Assembly: GCF_036013525.1 (NCBI RefSeq)
Contig: NZ_CP107853.1
Span: 6,200,001-6,264,000 of the forward strand
Source: Nonomuraea sp. NBC_00507
GTDB taxonomy: Bacteria; Actinomycetota; Actinomycetes; Streptosporangiales; Streptosporangiaceae
Reading direction: 5' to 3'
Length of the DNA stretch: 64,000 nt
The notes below the pieces were generated by a model that saw only the letters and a list, made by a program, of their open reading frames with translations, was not told the origin of the DNA and ran no database searches. Shown in pieces: positions 8,943 through 15,564 of the stretch; position 1 is the first letter of the stretch; each line of letters opens with the position of its first letter. The translations under genes and the position numbers were made by a program.

Positions 8943-9794
8943 TTAATGTGGGTCTTGTTTACGGTAAGCGTGAAGAATGCGGATCAGAACCTCCCGCCCG
9001 CCCTCATCGAACTCGGCCACTTTCGCATAGGCGTCGAACGCGTTGACGTAGAAGGCGATGTCATCGGGATCGCGTAGGACCAGGTCTTTCGTCATGGTGG
9101 CCACGCCCACCATGGCGTCGTTGTAGATCCAGAACCCGTTGATCGGCGCGGACGGCAGCTCGGTGCCGAAGGGGATCACGCCGAACTCGACGTTCGGCAA
9201 TGTGCTGACCGCGAGCAATCGATCAAGCTGGCCGCGCATGACGTCGGCCGGGGCCAGCGTGGTGTGCAACGCAGACTCCGGCACCACGAACCTGAAGGTC
9301 CTGCTCCGGTCGTACAGGATCTCCTGGCGCTGCATGCGCACCCGCACCGCCGCGTCGATCTGGTCGGCGGCGCTGTAGAGGCGCTTGACCTTGCGGAAGA
9401 CGTGCCTGGCGTATTCGGCGGTCTGGAGCAGGCCCACGACGATGCCCGGCTCGAAGGCCCGGAACAGTTTGGTCCGGGCCTCGAGGTCCCGCATGTCCTC
9501 CTGAATGGCGGCCAGGCCGCTGCGGTAGCGCTGCTTCCAGCTGTCGTGCCGCTCCGCCAGGGCGATGACCTGCCTGATCAGCTCGTCGGTCGTGTCGGGC
9601 GTGGCGCTGACGGCCTGCGCCCACGCGACCACGTCATCCTCGGTAGGCGTCTGCCGGGCGTTCTCCAGACGTGAGACCTTGGACGGCTGCCAGCGCAGCC
9701 GCTCGGCCAGCTCTTTGCCCGACAGGTGGACGGCCTCGCGCAGCTGCCGTAGCTGACCGCCGAGGTCGATACGCGCCTGCTGAAACGACGTCAC
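8943..9794 (-). CDS. XRE-family regulator with DUF5753 domain
   Basis: 283 aa, GTG start. The N-terminal helix-turn-helix (about 11-70) has LGGQLRQLREAVHLSGKELAERL and PSKVSRLENARQTPTEDDV. The C-terminal DUF5753 domain (about 95-275) begins RTKLFRAFEPGIVVGLLQTAEYARHVF and includes LHTTLAPADVMRGQLDRLLAVS and FWIYNDAMVGVATMTKDL. It belongs to the large actinobacterial Scr1/BldB-associated regulator group, in which the regulator is usually paired with small neighbouring proteins. It sits between an 86-aa and an 88-aa gene on the same strand. Two AATTGC-type motifs lie directly upstream, suggesting autoregulation. The cue it senses is unknown. Confidence 0.92.
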   Translation of the reverse strand: MTSFQQARIDLGGQLRQLREAVHLSGKELAERLRWQPSKVSRLENARQTPTEDDVVAWAQAVSATPDTTDELIRQVIALAERHDSWKQRYRSGLAAIQEDMRDLEARTKLFRAFEPGIVVGLLQTAEYARHVFRKVKRLYSAADQIDAAVRVRMQRQEILYDRSRTFRFVVPESALHTTLAPADVMRGQLDRLLAVSTLPNVEFGVIPFGTELPSAPINGFWIYNDAMVGVATMTKDLVLRDPDDIAFYVNAFDAYAKVAEFDEGGREVLIRILHAYRKQDPH

Positions 9795-9814
9795 GCCGCA
9801 AGAGGCTAGTCCCG

Positions 9815-9849
9815 ATTGCGTCGATCATGCCAGCTCCCGCCGCAATTGT
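9815..9849. promoter_or_regulatory. AATTGC motif pair upstream of the XRE gene
   Basis: ATTGCG at 9815-9820 and GCAATTGT at 9842-9849 occupy the 57-bp gap before the XRE start. They match the motifs in the other two gaps of this cluster. Confidence 0.45.
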
Positions 9850-9851
9850 GA

Positions 9852-10112
9852 TCAACCGGTTGCCGTGGGTGTTTCTCCGCTGGTCGGGAAAGCGGTTGCC
9901 GCGCCGTCGGGCAGGACCCGGCGGGCGATTTCGGTGATGAGTTCGCGAGGGACCTCGACCGCGGTCTCGCCGTCGAGGACGTCGCGGAGGTCCGCGAGCG
10001 CCTCCGCGTCGGTGACTTCGAGTCCTTGTATGACGATGGTGCCGCGGTCGGTCTCGTACAGGGTGGGACAGGCGCCCGCCTCCGAGGTGGAGCCGAGGAA
10101 CCGCATGCGCAT
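9852..10112 (-). CDS. Small conserved-type protein upstream of the XRE regulator
   Basis: 86 aa from the ATG at 10112, which has GGAAGG six bases upstream. The frame is open further upstream but without a ribosome site. The sequence runs MRMRFLGSTSEAGACPTLYE, then TDRGTIVIQGLEVTDAEAL, then an acidic helix and VEVPRELITEIARRVLP. This pattern (a CPTLY.TDRGT strand, then VTD.EAL..L) is one I associate with small actinobacterial proteins found beside XRE or DUF6879 genes. No catalytic motif is visible. The Thr/Pro-rich tail is probably disordered. It is first in the three-gene minus-strand cluster, behind the strongest CAATTG palindrome. Function unknown. Confidence 0.7.
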   Translation of the reverse strand: MRMRFLGSTSEAGACPTLYETDRGTIVIQGLEVTDAEALADLRDVLDGETAVEVPRELITEIARRVLPDGAATAFPTSGETPTATG

Positions 10113-10137
10113 GACGATCCTTCCCCGAAATATCAGT

Positions 10138-10198
10138 GCAATTGCGCGCAATTGTACGTCTCGGAGAGGAGCGATGATCGTGCTTTCCGAAAATTGCG
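10138..10198. promoter_or_regulatory. CAATTG double palindrome, candidate operator
   Basis: CAATTGCGCGCAATTG (10139-10154) is a perfect 16-bp palindrome made of two CAATTG hexamers exactly 10 bp apart, one helical turn. A further AATTGCG lies at 10192-10198. It sits 26 bp upstream of the 86-aa gene start. The spacing is that expected for two repressor dimers on one DNA face (inference). Confidence 0.55.
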
Positions 10199-10206
10199 AT
10201 ATACGG

Positions 10207-11220
10207 TCAGCCGAGAACGCCGTCCCTGAACTCCCGCGCCCGCTCGAACAACTCCAGCGTCGTCGCGTGCAGCAGGTCGCCGATGTCCTTGGGCGCCTTG
10301 CCGGCGAACGCCCGGGCGTGCGTGCCCTCCAGCACGATGCCGAGCTTGAAGCAGGCCATGACCGCGTACCAGTCGATCGCCGACAGGTCGCGCTCGGACA
10401 GCGCCGCGTAGTAGGCGACGAGCTCCTGCGGCGACGGCAGCCCGGGCACGTGGCCGTTGTTGACGGGCCAGGTGGCCAGCAGCCAGCCCAGGTCGAGCAG
10501 CGGGTCGCCGATCGTGCACATCTCCCAGTCCACGATCGCGGCCACGCGGGGGCCGTCGCAGGCGAACATGAGGTTCGCGAAGTGGAAGTCGCCGTGCATG
10601 ATGCCGGGCGTGAACGATCGGGGGAGGTGGCGGGTCAGCCAGTCGGCGGTCTCGCGCAGGCCGGGGATGTCGGGGCCGGGGTAGCCGTCGAGGTCACCGT
10701 AGGAGTCGAGCTCCTTGAGCCAGCGCGGCACCTGCCGCTCCAGGAAACCCTCGGGCCGGCCGAAGCCCGGCAGCACCCCCGGATCGACCCGCCCCAGCTC
10801 GGCCAGCGCGGCGGCGGCCTCGAGCCCCATCCGGTGCCTGATCGCCGGGTCGGACGCGTGCGGCTCGGGCAGCCCCACCGACGGGTTGAACCCGTCGACC
10901 GGCTCCATCAGGTAGAAGACCGGCTCCCGCGCCGTCTGCGCGGCCACCAGCACGGGAGCGGGGACCGGCGTGTCACGCAGCGCCGCCAGCAGCCGCGCCT
11001 CGCGGCGCAGCACCTCGTTGCTCTTCTGCCGGGCGTGCAGGGGCGGGCGGCGCAGGATGTACGGGCGGCCGCCGCGTTCGAGCCGCACCATGACGTTCTG
11101 CGTGCCGCCGAGGACCGGCGCCACACCCGTGATCGGACCTCCAGGCAACCCTTGGCCGTCCATCCACGCGCCGAGCGCGTCGAAGTCGATGGCGCCGACG
11201 TCGATGTGGGTGGAGGTCAT
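10207..11220 (-). CDS. Aminoglycoside-phosphotransferase-like kinase (APH/ACAD10-type)
   Basis: 337 aa. APH-fold kinase motifs are present: a Gly/Thr-rich N-lobe GGTQNVMVRLERGGRPYILRR, the Brenner-type catalytic loop IMHGDFHFANLMF, and the metal motif IVDWEMCTIGDPLLDLGWLL. This matches the phosphotransferase family related to the kinase half of ACAD10. In actinomycetes these often sit with acyl-CoA dehydrogenases and may phosphorylate hydroxyacyl compounds; true aminoglycoside resistance is unlikely. I chose the ATG at 11220 because GAGGGG precedes it; in-frame starts up to 11256 exist without a ribosome site. Its nearest functional neighbours are the acyl-CoA carboxylase operon 2 kb away. 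Substrate unknown. Confidence 0.85.
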   Translation of the reverse strand: MTSTHIDVGAIDFDALGAWMDGQGLPGGPITGVAPVLGGTQNVMVRLERGGRPYILRRPPLHARQKSNEVLRREARLLAALRDTPVPAPVLVAAQTAREPVFYLMEPVDGFNPSVGLPEPHASDPAIRHRMGLEAAAALAELGRVDPGVLPGFGRPEGFLERQVPRWLKELDSYGDLDGYPGPDIPGLRETADWLTRHLPRSFTPGIMHGDFHFANLMFACDGPRVAAIVDWEMCTIGDPLLDLGWLLATWPVNNGHVPGLPSPQELVAYYAALSERDLSAIDWYAVMACFKLGIVLEGTHARAFAGKAPKDIGDLLHATTLELFERAREFRDGVLG

Positions 11221-11338
11221 GTACCGCCCCTCGAAGGCCAGTTCGCGCATGCACAAAGCCGCCGGGCCGCCGCCGGCCGGCCGACTACCGGACAGAACGA
11301 TATTCTGGTGGTGACCCTATGAAGGCGCCGCGCCCCGG

Positions 11339-12154
11339 TCAACCCAGGGCCTGCATGAACGGCAGAAACTGGCGGGCGGGATCGCCGGGCAGGCCGCTGC
11401 CACGCACCATGCGCGAGACCTGCCACGAACTGGTGACGCCGTGCTCGGCCGCCCACCTGATCATGGACTCGCGGGTGAGGTCGAAGTCCATCCGCACCTC
11501 GCCCTCCGCCCCCAGAGCCAGGTCGCCGATGAGCGCCCGCGCGGTCTCCTCGTCCCGCGCCACGACGGGGCCGATGACCGTGTTGTCGTCGTTGCGCCAG
11601 CGGTGACCGAAACCGCCGTCGGCGATCCTGACCTCCTCGCCGAAGGTGAACATGCGGCGCAACACCGCGGACCTGTCCGTTCCCAGCGCCTCGGCGTCCA
11701 GTGCCAGGATCGTGCCGAGGTCGTCCGAGGTTGCGGGGCGCGTCCGGCCGGAGGGTTCGCCGCTGAAGTGGCCCGCGTGCTTGCCCGCCGTGCGGACGAC
11801 GCGGAAGCCAAGTCGTTCGTAGAGTGGTCGGCCGTACTCGGTGGCGTAGAGGGAGACCGTCCGGTCCCCGGCCCGCTCCAGCACGTGCTCCATGAGGCGG
11901 AGGCCCAGGCCGCGCCTGCCGAACCTGGAAGCCGTGAGCACCATGCTGATCACGGCGTGGTCGTCGCCGTAGCAGGTCAGGATGTTCGTCGCGGCCAGGC
12001 CGTCGCCGTCCGGCGCGTCGATGCCGTACGGCTCGCCGACCTCGAGCAGCAGGCCCCACTTGTGCTGTTCGGGCAGCCAGCCGCGGTCCTTGGCCAGACG
12101 CGTGCAGTCGTCCAGGTCGTCGAGAGTGAGACGGCGAGGGGTCATAGGGGACAT
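11339..12154 (-). CDS. GNAT-family N-acetyltransferase
   Basis: 271 aa. An N-terminal GNAT domain (about 5-135) carries the acetyl-CoA-binding signature SRFGRRGLGLRLMEHVLERAG and the following TVSLYATEYGRPLYERLGF, which is the classic motif A plus the beta-5/alpha-4 end. The C-terminal 120 residues form a second acyltransferase-like half (GEVRMDFDLTRESMIRWAAEHG), as in two-domain GNAT proteins. The acceptor substrate is unknown. The start is ATG 12154 or ATG 12145; neither has a strong ribosome site. It diverges from the ROK gene across about 50 bp. Confidence 0.85.
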   Translation of the reverse strand: MSPMTPRRLTLDDLDDCTRLAKDRGWLPEQHKWGLLLEVGEPYGIDAPDGDGLAATNILTCYGDDHAVISMVLTASRFGRRGLGLRLMEHVLERAGDRTVSLYATEYGRPLYERLGFRVVRTAGKHAGHFSGEPSGRTRPATSDDLGTILALDAEALGTDRSAVLRRMFTFGEEVRIADGGFGHRWRNDDNTVIGPVVARDEETARALIGDLALGAEGEVRMDFDLTRESMIRWAAEHGVTSSWQVSRMVRGSGLPGDPARQFLPFMQALG

Positions 12155-12202
12155 CTTTCTCTATGGGGGATGCTGATCTCAAAGTGATTGTTGGAGGGCG
12201 GG

Positions 12203-13084
12203 ATGGAATGCGTTGCGGCGGTCGATGTCGGCGGGACCACCATGAAAGGTGGACTTGTCGCCCGTGACGGGACGATCCTCTACGCCGAGCGCCGGCCCAC
12301 GCCGCGCGCGGAAGGGGCGGAGCGGGTGATCGCCGCCATCTCGGCCTTCGTCAGCGACCTGTGCGGCCCGCGGGCCGGGATGCGGCCGGTGGCCGTGGGG
12401 CTGGCGGTGCCGGGGCTCGTCACGGCCACGCACGCGGTCTTCTCCGCGGCGTTCGGGTGGCGAGACGTTCCGGTCTCCGCGTTCACGGACGTCGACCTGC
12501 CCGTGGTGCTGGGGCATGACGTGCGGGCCGCGGGGGAGGCCGAGCTGGTCTACGGAGTGGGTGGCAGGGATGTGTTGTTCCTGCCCATCGGCACGGGCAT
12601 CGCGGGCGCGGTCGTCCTGTCGGGCTCCCCGTACGGGGGCGCGGGCGGATGGGCGGGGCAGATCGGGCACATCCCGGTCCGGCCGGACGGGCTGCCGTGC
12701 GGGTGCGGGCAGCAAGGCTGCCTGGCGGCCTACGCATCGGCCGGGGCCATCGCGGCGCGATGCGGCGAGCCGTCGGCCGAGCACGTTCTCCGCAGGATGC
12801 GGCAAGGGGACGATGCAGCGGCCGAGGTATGGCGGGAGGCGGTCGAGGCGCTCGCCCTGGCGCTGGCCACGTACACGCTGCTGCTGGATCCGGCACTCGT
12901 CGTCATCGGCGGCGGACTGTCGCAGGCGGGTGAGGCCCTGCTGGAGCCGGTACGCGCCCGCCTGGCCGAGCGCCTCGCCTTCCGTCCAGCTCCGGACGTG
13001 CGCGCCTCCCGGCTCGGCGTGCAGGCCGGCCTGTTGGGGGCGGGGCTGCTGGGGTGGCGGGCGCACCGCACGGACGCGCGCTGA
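12203..13084 (+). CDS. ROK-family sugar kinase
   Basis: 293 aa. It phosphorylates a hexose or amino-hexose with ATP. The N-terminal phosphate loop is CVAAVDVGGTTMKGGLVARDG. The central ROK signature includes LPIGTGIAGAVVLSGSPY and GQIGHIPVRPDGLPCGCGQQGCLAAYAS, with the CxCGxxGC zinc-binding motif intact. The adenosine-binding VVIGGGLSQAG follows. Length fits glucokinase-like ROK proteins without the DNA-binding domain of repressor members. The ATG at 12203 has GGAGGGCGGG directly upstream and is preferred over an upstream TTG. It is monocistronic, convergent with the AtuA-like gene. Specificity (glucose, N-acetylglucosamine or other) cannot be read from the sequence. Confidence 0.9.
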   Translation: MECVAAVDVGGTTMKGGLVARDGTILYAERRPTPRAEGAERVIAAISAFVSDLCGPRAGMRPVAVGLAVPGLVTATHAVFSAAFGWRDVPVSAFTDVDLPVVLGHDVRAAGEAELVYGVGGRDVLFLPIGTGIAGAVVLSGSPYGGAGGWAGQIGHIPVRPDGLPCGCGQQGCLAAYASAGAIAARCGEPSAEHVLRRMRQGDDAAAEVWREAVEALALALATYTLLLDPALVVIGGGLSQAGEALLEPVRARLAERLAFRPAPDVRASRLGVQAGLLGAGLLGWRAHRTDAR

Positions 13085-13104
13085 ATGGAGGCCGGGCGGG
13101 GCGG

Positions 13105-13122
13105 CCGGCCCTCAGGGGCCGG
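13105..13122. terminator. GC hairpin between convergent genes
   Basis: CCGGCCC (13105-13111) and GGGCCGG (13116-13122) form a 7-bp stem with a 4-base loop overlapping the stop codon of the AtuA-like gene. There is no T tract, so it is only a plausible terminator. Confidence 0.4.
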
Positions 13123-14806
13123 GCAGGAGCATGGCGGGGATATCGGTGAGCTGGGCGCGTAGTTCCTCGCCCAGGGCCTTGGCCTGCGGATCCATCCGCG
13201 GGCTCGCCGCCACGCCCCGGCCCAGCAGGCCGTGGACGACGAAGTTGAGCGCCAGGATGTTCGGCAGCTCGAAACGCTCGATCCGGTACGGAGCCAGGGC
13301 CGGGAGCAGTTTCCTGAGCGTGGCGATTGTGAGATGGCCGGCCAGCCAGCCGTACCGGTCGGCGGTGTCCGCCCAGACCCCCAGGTTCGCGTTGCCGCCT
13401 TTGTCGCCCGACCGAGCCCCGGCGACCCGCCCCAGCGGCGCCCGCACCACGGGACCGTCGACCCTGGACGTCACGTCGCGCTGCGCGGGGGCCGGGAGCG
13501 GCTGCGCGGCCGTCGCGGTGTGGGAGGCCGCGTCAGCGAGGGTCAGCTCGTCGCCGTTCATGAACACCCGAGGCCGGACCTCGGCGGCCGGGACGAGGAC
13601 CGGCCAGTACACGCCGTACGGCGAGGCGTCGCCCGGCGGCGTCAGCCCGTAGAAGCCCGGATAGCTGGACAGCCCCGTCTCCACCACGGCCGAGGAGAAG
13701 GCCCGGCCGGCCGTGCGCCGGTCGGCGTCCATGACCGTGATCCGCAGCAGCCCGCCGTCGGTCAGCGTCACGTCCACCTGGTCGAACGACTCACGCGGGA
13801 TCCGCGCCCAGATCGCCTCCTCCGCGACCCTGGCCTTCGCCTCCACGTCCAGCCCCGTCAGCACGAGCGTCATCGTATTGCGGTAGCCGGCCAGGTAGTT
13901 GACCGCGACCTTGAGCGTGTCCGGCGGCGGCTCCCCCCGGACCCCGGACACGAGCACCCGGTCCGGCCCGTCCTCGGACAACGTGATCGTGTCGAACCTC
14001 GCCACCACATCCGGACCGGGATAACGCGGGCCGCCGATCTCGTAGACGAGCTGCGCGGTCACCGTGCCGATCGAGACCAGGCCACCCGTGCCCGGATGCT
14101 TGGTGATCACGGCCGACCCGTCGGCCCGCAGCTCGGCGATCGGGAAGCCGCAGTGAGCCAGGTCGGGCACCCGTTGGAAGAACGCGTAGTTGCCCCCGGT
14201 CGCCTGGCAGCCGCACTCGATGACGTGCCCGGCGACCACCGAGCCGGCCAGCGCGTCCAGATCGCCGGGACCCCAGCCGTACCGCCACATGCCCGGCCCG
14301 GTGACCAGCGCCGCGTCCGTCACCCTGCCGGTCACCACCACGTCCGCCCCCGCCGACAACGCGGCCGCGATGGGGCGCCCGCCCAGGTACGCGTTCGCGG
14401 TCAGCGGGGTCGCGTCGAGCCGCTCACCGGTGTCGGCGTTGACCAGGTCGAGCGGCCGGCCGGTGAGGTCGTCGCCGGTGACGTGCGCGACCCTGGGGGA
14501 CAGGCCGAGCCGGGCGGCCAGCTCATGCACGGCCTCGGCGCACCCCGCCGGGTCCAGGCCGCCCGCGTTCGAGACGATCTTGATGCCTCGGTCGAGGCAA
14601 GGGCCGAGGACGTCCTCCAGCTGCCGCAGGAACGTGGGCGCGTAGCCGGGACGGCCCTTGAGCCGGTTGCCCGCCAGGATGAGCATGGTCAGCTCGGCCA
14701 GCCAGTCCCCGGTCAGCACGTCGATCGGCCCGCCCTCGACCATCTCCCGCGCCGCCGAGAGCCGGTCGCCGTAGAAGCCGCTGCAGTTCGCGATCCGCAG
14801 CGTCAC
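13112..14806 (-). CDS. AtuA-like (DUF1446) protein of acyclic terpene/branched acyl-CoA utilisation type
   Basis: 564 aa. The start GTG at 14806 overlaps the enoyl-CoA hydratase stop (GTGA), giving VTLRIANCSGFYGDRLSAAREM. The N-terminal DUF1446 domain (about 1-440) has VDVLTGDWLAELTMLIL-type, DVVVTGRVTDAALV and GHVIECGCQATGGNY segments. The C-terminal about 110 residues contain RSGDKGGNANLGVWA and ERFELPNILALNFVVHG, the AtuA-like ferredoxin-fold domain. The family is named from Pseudomonas citronellol catabolism, but its reaction is not known. It is the last gene of the coupled tetR-carboxylase-hydratase operon, which supports a role in degradation of a branched or terpenoid acyl-CoA. Confidence 0.88.
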   Translation of the reverse strand: MTLRIANCSGFYGDRLSAAREMVEGGPIDVLTGDWLAELTMLILAGNRLKGRPGYAPTFLRQLEDVLGPCLDRGIKIVSNAGGLDPAGCAEAVHELAARLGLSPRVAHVTGDDLTGRPLDLVNADTGERLDATPLTANAYLGGRPIAAALSAGADVVVTGRVTDAALVTGPGMWRYGWGPGDLDALAGSVVAGHVIECGCQATGGNYAFFQRVPDLAHCGFPIAELRADGSAVITKHPGTGGLVSIGTVTAQLVYEIGGPRYPGPDVVARFDTITLSEDGPDRVLVSGVRGEPPPDTLKVAVNYLAGYRNTMTLVLTGLDVEAKARVAEEAIWARIPRESFDQVDVTLTDGGLLRITVMDADRRTAGRAFSSAVVETGLSSYPGFYGLTPPGDASPYGVYWPVLVPAAEVRPRVFMNGDELTLADAASHTATAAQPLPAPAQRDVTSRVDGPVVRAPLGRVAGARSGDKGGNANLGVWADTADRYGWLAGHLTIATLRKLLPALAPYRIERFELPNILALNFVVHGLLGRGVAASPRMDPQAKALGEELRAQLTDIPAMLLPGP

Positions 14807-15564
14807 GGGGACGCCCACTTCGGAGGGCGTTTGTCCCAGAATGCCGCGATGCCCTCCTGGCCCTCCTCCGAGGTGAACCGCTCGGCGGACAGCTCCGCCA
14901 TGCGTCGCAGCCCGTCCGCGAACGACAGCTGAGGCACCTCCCTGACCAGCCGCTTGGTGATCGCCAGCGCCTCCGGCCCGCCCTTGATCAGCAGCTCGGT
15001 GTAGTGCGCGACCGTCGCGTCCAGCTCCTCCTCCGGCACGGCCCGCGACAGCAGCCCGATCTCGGCGGCCCTGGCGGCGTCGAACACCTCGCCGGTCAGG
15101 AAGTATTCAGCGGCTGCCCGGGGATCGAGCCGCCTGAGCACCGGTACGGAGATCATGGCGGGCACGACGCCGAGGCGTACCTCCGTGAACGCGAACGACG
15201 CCGTCAGCGGCGCGATCGCGAAGTCGCAGGAGGCCACCAGCCCCAGGCCGCCTGCACGGGCGGTGCCGTTCAGCCGGCAGACGACCGGCTTCGGGCTCTC
15301 CCAGAGCAGCGTGAAGATCTCCGGGAGCGACGCCGTCACCGGAGCGCCCGCCCCCTTCTGCTCCTTCAGATCGGCGCCCGAGCAGAACACGGTCCCGGTG
15401 GCGGTCAGCACGATCACCCGGGCCGCGGGCTCGGCCAGCGCCCAGGTGAGCGCCTCCATGAGGTCGGCGAGCAGGCGTGTGGACAGGGCGTTGCGGTTGT
15501 GCGGCGAGTCCAGCGTGACGGTGGCGACGCCGTCCGCCAGATCCTTGCGCACGAGGCTCGTCAT
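14803..15564 (-). CDS. Enoyl-CoA hydratase/isomerase family (crotonase)
   Basis: 253 aa crotonase fold. It has the oxyanion-hole segment FCSGADLKEQKG (about 60-71) and the second oxyanion stretch CRLNGTARAGGLGLVASCDFAIA, followed by the typical FAFTEVRLGVVPAMISVPVLRRL. In the carboxylase context it would hydrate the glutaconyl-type product, as 3-methylglutaconyl-CoA hydratase does after methylcrotonyl-CoA carboxylase. The first catalytic Glu of classical hydratases is not obvious at the GTARAGGLG position, so isomerase or hydratase-only activity cannot be settled. Start and stop overlap the adjacent genes by 4 bases each, so translation is coupled on both sides. Confidence 0.9.
   Translation of the reverse strand: MTSLVRKDLADGVATVTLDSPHNRNALSTRLLADLMEALTWALAEPAARVIVLTATGTVFCSGADLKEQKGAGAPVTASLPEIFTLLWESPKPVVCRLNGTARAGGLGLVASCDFAIAPLTASFAFTEVRLGVVPAMISVPVLRRLDPRAAAEYFLTGEVFDAARAAEIGLLSRAVPEEELDATVAHYTELLIKGGPEALAITKRLVREVPQLSFADGLRRMAELSAERFTSEEGQEGIAAFWDKRPPKWASP

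Noticed and set aside
10207-11220. Antibiotic resistance by an aminoglycoside phosphotransferase
   Set aside because: The sequence has the ACAD10-like phosphotransferase pattern, not that of true APH resistance enzymes, and there is no resistance context.
13232-14932. Long plus-strand frame opposite the AtuA-like gene
   Set aside because: Low-complexity Arg/Gly/His/Pro composition and no recognisable domain; it is the shadow of the real minus-strand gene.
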